Shown here piece by piece: positions 5,431-7,826 of a stretch of 7,826 nt of DNA. A model generated the notes under the pieces. That model saw only the letters and a program-made list of their open reading frames with translations. It ran no database searches and was not told the DNA's origin. Position 1 is the first letter of the stretch, and each line of letters starts with the position of its first letter. The position numbers and the translations under genes are program-made. Source of the DNA: Desulfobacterales bacterium (GTDB taxonomy: Bacteria > Desulfobacterota > Desulfobacteria > Desulfobacterales > UBA5852); assembly GCA_016735415.1 (NCBI GenBank), contig JAERRP010000437.1, forward strand, positions 1 through 7,826, written 5' to 3'.

Positions 5431-6879
5431 ATGTCCGAACTCGAAGTCTTTATCAGCCATAAATCCGAGGATTGTAAGATTGCGGCCTATTTAAAAAAAG
5501 CCCTCTTACGTTTGAGCATCAACCGATTAAAGATCCATGTCTGCGAAGAAATTCAGGGTGGTTCGGACTGGCGGGACTGGATTAAGGAAAAAATCTCCAG
5601 GTCTAAGGGCTTTATTTTCTTGTACACCGATAGTGAGGCCGACTGGGGCTGGTGCAACTACGAGCTCGGATTATTCAATGGTAAAAACAATTCTTCCAGA
5701 AACAGGGTCTTATGCATTAAGCATCCGGATATCGATCTGCCAACGACACTGGAACACTGTCAGGCTTATGACGCTGATCGTAAAGGAATTGAAAAGTTTT
5801 TCGACGACTTGATATATCAAAAGGCTATCTCCGAAGAAGTTCTCAATCCCGATCTGCACACGGAATACAAAGATGATCTGATCAGCCACAGTGAAAAGAC
5901 AATCAAATTCTTTACGAGCCTGGTCAATACAGAATTTTTTGCGCAACGGATAGAAGTCGAATTGAGCGAAGTGGCCGGCGATGAGATCAAGACGTTAGAT
6001 ATCGATGAGGCCCGTATAAAAGGCAACAAGCCGACAATGCGGTTATTGGGACTTACGGGCGAGAGAGCCAGCTGGAAAAATCTTCAGGCCGTTCTGCGTG
6101 CCAGAGATCAGGATGCCTGGCTTGGTCATCTGCGCAAGGCCATCGACGAGATGAAGAACGGCCTGCCGCCTAAGGATATACTGCCGCCCCTCCAGGCATA
6201 CAATGGCGAAACCGTTTTCCCGATCATATCCCGCGTTGAGTTTTTTCGGGACAGAAGCAGATCGGATATCCTCGCAAAAAGACTGAAACGGCTGTTCGTT
6301 ATCTTTATCCCGATGCTGAAGACACTTGAAGAAGCTTACACATTAAAAGATATGCGGGACCTCATCGGCAAGTGGGTAACTTATCCGCCTTCAAGCGTCG
6401 TGAGAATCAAGTGGCAGGGGCGAAGCCGCGGACTCGCGTATGCGGTCGATGATATGGAGGGCCCCCCCGTCGTATGTGCCATAAATCCCGCCTTCGCACA
6501 GCTTTTTGACATAACCTTTCAACAGTTACCGGATCCCGATGGGAAGCAACCATTGACGAGCGTAAAGCTGATGGAGAATATCAAAAATTACATGTCGCCC
6601 AGCCATTTTGACGCCTTGGGAAAAGACCAGCAAAGGGTAAACGACCGAATCGTTTTTAAAAACAAAGATGCTCTCGCCACGGTACCCCTGCAATTTAACG
6701 ACCAGCACCCCTTTCATCGTGACGAGAGTTACCTGCCGTACCTCATCTGCAAACATGTGATCGGCAAAACGGCCGGCCCCCACGCCACCTATCTTCTCAT
6801 ATGCTATATCAAGGACTTCTGGCCCCTGGACCACCCTGAGAGTCCCTTCTACCCGAAAGCAGGTGGAACGGAAGGATAG
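5431..6879 (+). CDS. TIR-domain protein with a C-terminal PAS-like region
   Basis: The 482-residue protein starts with a TIR domain. ELEVFISHKSED (3-14) is the first strand and loop, CEEIQGGSDW (38-47) is the region of the BB loop, KGFIFLYTDS (59-68) is the central strand, and WCNYELGLF (74-82) carries Glu78 at the position of the NADase catalytic glutamate. Known bacterial TIR proteins cleave NAD+ or make cyclic ADP-ribose signals, often in phage defence. Residues 140-315 are mixed helical and unassigned. Residues about 321-465 look like a PAS fold, with a typical INPAFAQLFDI segment at 351-361 and a final strand, ATYLLICYIKDFW, at 452-464. The PAS call is weaker than the TIR call. An open frame extends to a GTG at 5413, but the ATG at 5431 has AAGGAG 7 nt upstream and begins directly at the TIR domain. 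No membrane segment is seen. A C7 tract (6462-6468) lies at the linker to the PAS-like part. Confidence 0.85.
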   Translation: MSELEVFISHKSEDCKIAAYLKKALLRLSINRLKIHVCEEIQGGSDWRDWIKEKISRSKGFIFLYTDSEADWGWCNYELGLFNGKNNSSRNRVLCIKHPDIDLPTTLEHCQAYDADRKGIEKFFDDLIYQKAISEEVLNPDLHTEYKDDLISHSEKTIKFFTSLVNTEFFAQRIEVELSEVAGDEIKTLDIDEARIKGNKPTMRLLGLTGERASWKNLQAVLRARDQDAWLGHLRKAIDEMKNGLPPKDILPPLQAYNGETVFPIISRVEFFRDRSRSDILAKRLKRLFVIFIPMLKTLEEAYTLKDMRDLIGKWVTYPPSSVVRIKWQGRSRGLAYAVDDMEGPPVVCAINPAFAQLFDITFQQLPDPDGKQPLTSVKLMENIKNYMSPSHFDALGKDQQRVNDRIVFKNKDALATVPLQFNDQHPFHRDESYLPYLICKHVIGKTAGPHATYLLICYIKDFWPLDHPESPFYPKAGGTEG

Positions 6880-6896
6880 ACCGAAAGGCGGATCAC

Positions 6897-7352
6897 ATGA
6901 CACGTTTTATCCAGATCGGCGACCTGCCCATCCATGGGCGCAAAAAGTATGATTCCAAACCCCCCGTTTAAAGACCCATGCGGTCCTGACATTTTACTGG
7001 TTCAACCGGTCATCCGCCATCCAGCGGATGCGGACCTGCATAACACGGCCTTCAACTGGTATTCCCATTATATGAAACTGCTGGCCGAGGAAATGGGCTT
7101 TTTCAGCCTGGTCACCAGCGGTGTCCCCTCGCCGCCTGCGCATATCCTGTCCCTGGCTGCTTATCTGCGCGGGCAGGACCTGAGCGTTTCGGTGGCCGAC
7201 TTGATAACCGCCCCCAGCGTCCCGATTGCTCCACGAAATATTTGAATGCCGACGATGTTTATGCCCTGTGGGAAAAAGGGGTCAACAGGCGCGGCGATGA
7301 AACCCGGAAGAAACTCATGTTATTAAAGCTATACAAATCGTTTCTAAAATAG
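6897..7352 (+). pseudogene. broken cobalamin-binding radical-SAM-type gene (frameshift plus internal deletion)
   Basis: An ATG at 6897, 17 bp after the TIR-PAS stop and behind AGGCGG, opens a frame that encodes MTRFIQIGDLPIHGRKKYDS and stops at 6969-6971. One base too many in the C6 run at 6960-6965 explains this. With five C the frame continues into PPFKDPCGPDILLVQPVIRH and on through MKLLAEEMGFFSLVTSG and PPAHILSLAAYLRGQDLSVS, stopping at 7243-7245. DILLVQP and ILSLAAYLRGQ are typical of the N-terminal cobalamin-binding domain of radical-SAM proteins. A different frame then gives LNADDVYALWEKGVNRRGDE and ends KLYKSFLK at 7350-7352, which reads as the natural C-terminus. The CxxxCxxC radical-SAM core is absent. 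About 155 codons remain of a family usually above 450, so I infer a large internal deletion. Family call from the N-terminal part only. Confidence 0.72.
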
Positions 7353-7427
7353 ACTATTTTTCTGTATCAAAGCGGTCACATCAACACGGTTTCGTTTCGT
7401 ACCATTTTTCCGAAAGGATGATTGAAC

Positions 7428-7826
7428 ATGCCACTCAACCAAGCGATGATCGTTTACTGCTCGCCGGCCGGCACGACCCGCCATGTGGCCGGTGTTATGG
7501 CCCGGCAATGCCAGAAACTGGGAATCGAGGTGCAGGAAGTGGACCTGGCCCGCCGCCCGGCGATTGAGCCGATTTTGTCCGCAATCGCCCGGGCCGAAGA
7601 CGGCCTCTGCCTAATGATTGGATCACCGGTCTACGTCTCCCATGCCGTTCCGCCGGTGATGGACTTTATCGCCAAATTACCGGAAGGCACAAAGCTTCCG
7701 GCGGTCCCTTTCGTGACCTGGGGGGGCGCCTGCAGCGGGATGGCCCTGTTTGAAATAGGGCAGGCCCTGGAAAGAAAAGGCCTGCTCCTTGTCGGGGCCG
7801 CCAAGATCCTGGCCGTTCATTCCATG
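7428..7826 (+). CDS. EFR1-type flavodoxin-like protein (3' part outside window)
   Basis: The gene is open at the right edge, with 133 codons visible. The N-terminus, QAMIVYCSPAGTTRHVAGVM (5-24), carries the flavodoxin phosphate-binding loop SPAGTT. Later, LMIGSPVYVSHAVPPVMDFI matches the flavodoxin-like segment that contacts the FMN ring, and PFVTWGGACSG is the following strand and loop. This pattern fits the EFR1 family, in which a flavodoxin-like half precedes a bacterial ferredoxin half with two CxxCxxCxxxC clusters. The ferredoxin half would be outside the window, so a plain flavodoxin-family protein is also possible. An AAAGGA site lies 9 nt before the ATG at 7428. The 75 bp before it contain no convincing promoter. 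Known relatives are low-potential electron carriers in anaerobes. Its place after a radical-SAM-type gene could reflect a former electron-donor role, but that is speculation. Confidence 0.82.
   Translation, partial: MPLNQAMIVYCSPAGTTRHVAGVMARQCQKLGIEVQEVDLARRPAIEPILSAIARAEDGLCLMIGSPVYVSHAVPPVMDFIAKLPEGTKLPAVPFVTWGGACSGMALFEIGQALERKGLLLVGAAKILAVHSM

Noticed and set aside
7346..7360. AAAATAG/CTATTTT inverted repeat as a terminator
   Set aside because: The stem is entirely A/T apart from one pair, the possible loop is too small for the full stem, and it overlaps the stop codon of the broken gene.
1..7826. CRISPR array, tRNA, rRNA or riboswitch
   Set aside because: No regularly spaced direct repeats, cloverleaf-like segments, rRNA signatures or known riboswitch motifs were seen on either strand by eye.

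Overview
The window looks like a mosaic accessory region from a GC-rich anaerobic bacterium. A Desulfobacterota-type sulfate reducer is my best guess. This is inferred from the mix of an EFR1-type flavodoxin-like protein, a NimA-like flavoprotein, a PEP-CTERM tail and cobalamin/radical-SAM remnants; no marker gene is present. Base composition changes by block: AT-rich before about 1070, strongly GC-rich at 1080-3890, intermediate at 4560-6880, GC-rich again at the right end. No tRNA, rRNA, CRISPR array or intact transposase was seen.

Left block (1-1070): the N-terminal two thirds of a NimA-like flavin-binding protein runs off the left edge on the minus strand. It is preceded by a 59-bp inverted repeat that resembles an integron attC site. 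A signal-peptide-less remnant of a PEP-CTERM surface protein follows, also on the minus strand, with a good terminator behind it.

Central block (1040-3891): a plausible promoter drives two translationally coupled plus-strand genes. The first encodes a phytoene-dehydrogenase-like FAD oxidoreductase and the second a three-module reductase (FAD, NAD(P) and plant-type 2Fe-2S). The pair looks like a redox enzyme with its own electron-transfer partner. Directly behind the second stop codon lies the orphan C-terminal end of a SnoaL-like protein.

Spacer (3892-4574): no credible gene, but two strong hairpins and weaker inverted repeats suggest mobile-element or repeat debris.

Right block (4575-7826): a class I SAM methyltransferase is followed by a 482-residue protein with an N-terminal TIR domain (probable catalytic Glu78 kept) and a C-terminal PAS-like region. 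Next is a cobalamin-binding radical-SAM-type gene broken twice, by a +1 frameshift at a C run and by an internal deletion. Last is the start of an EFR1-family flavodoxin-like gene that leaves the window on the right. The methyltransferase/TIR-PAS pair is the most novel item. The four broken or clipped genes (PEP-CTERM, SnoaL, radical SAM, and the spacer debris between blocks) show that the region has been rearranged repeatedly.
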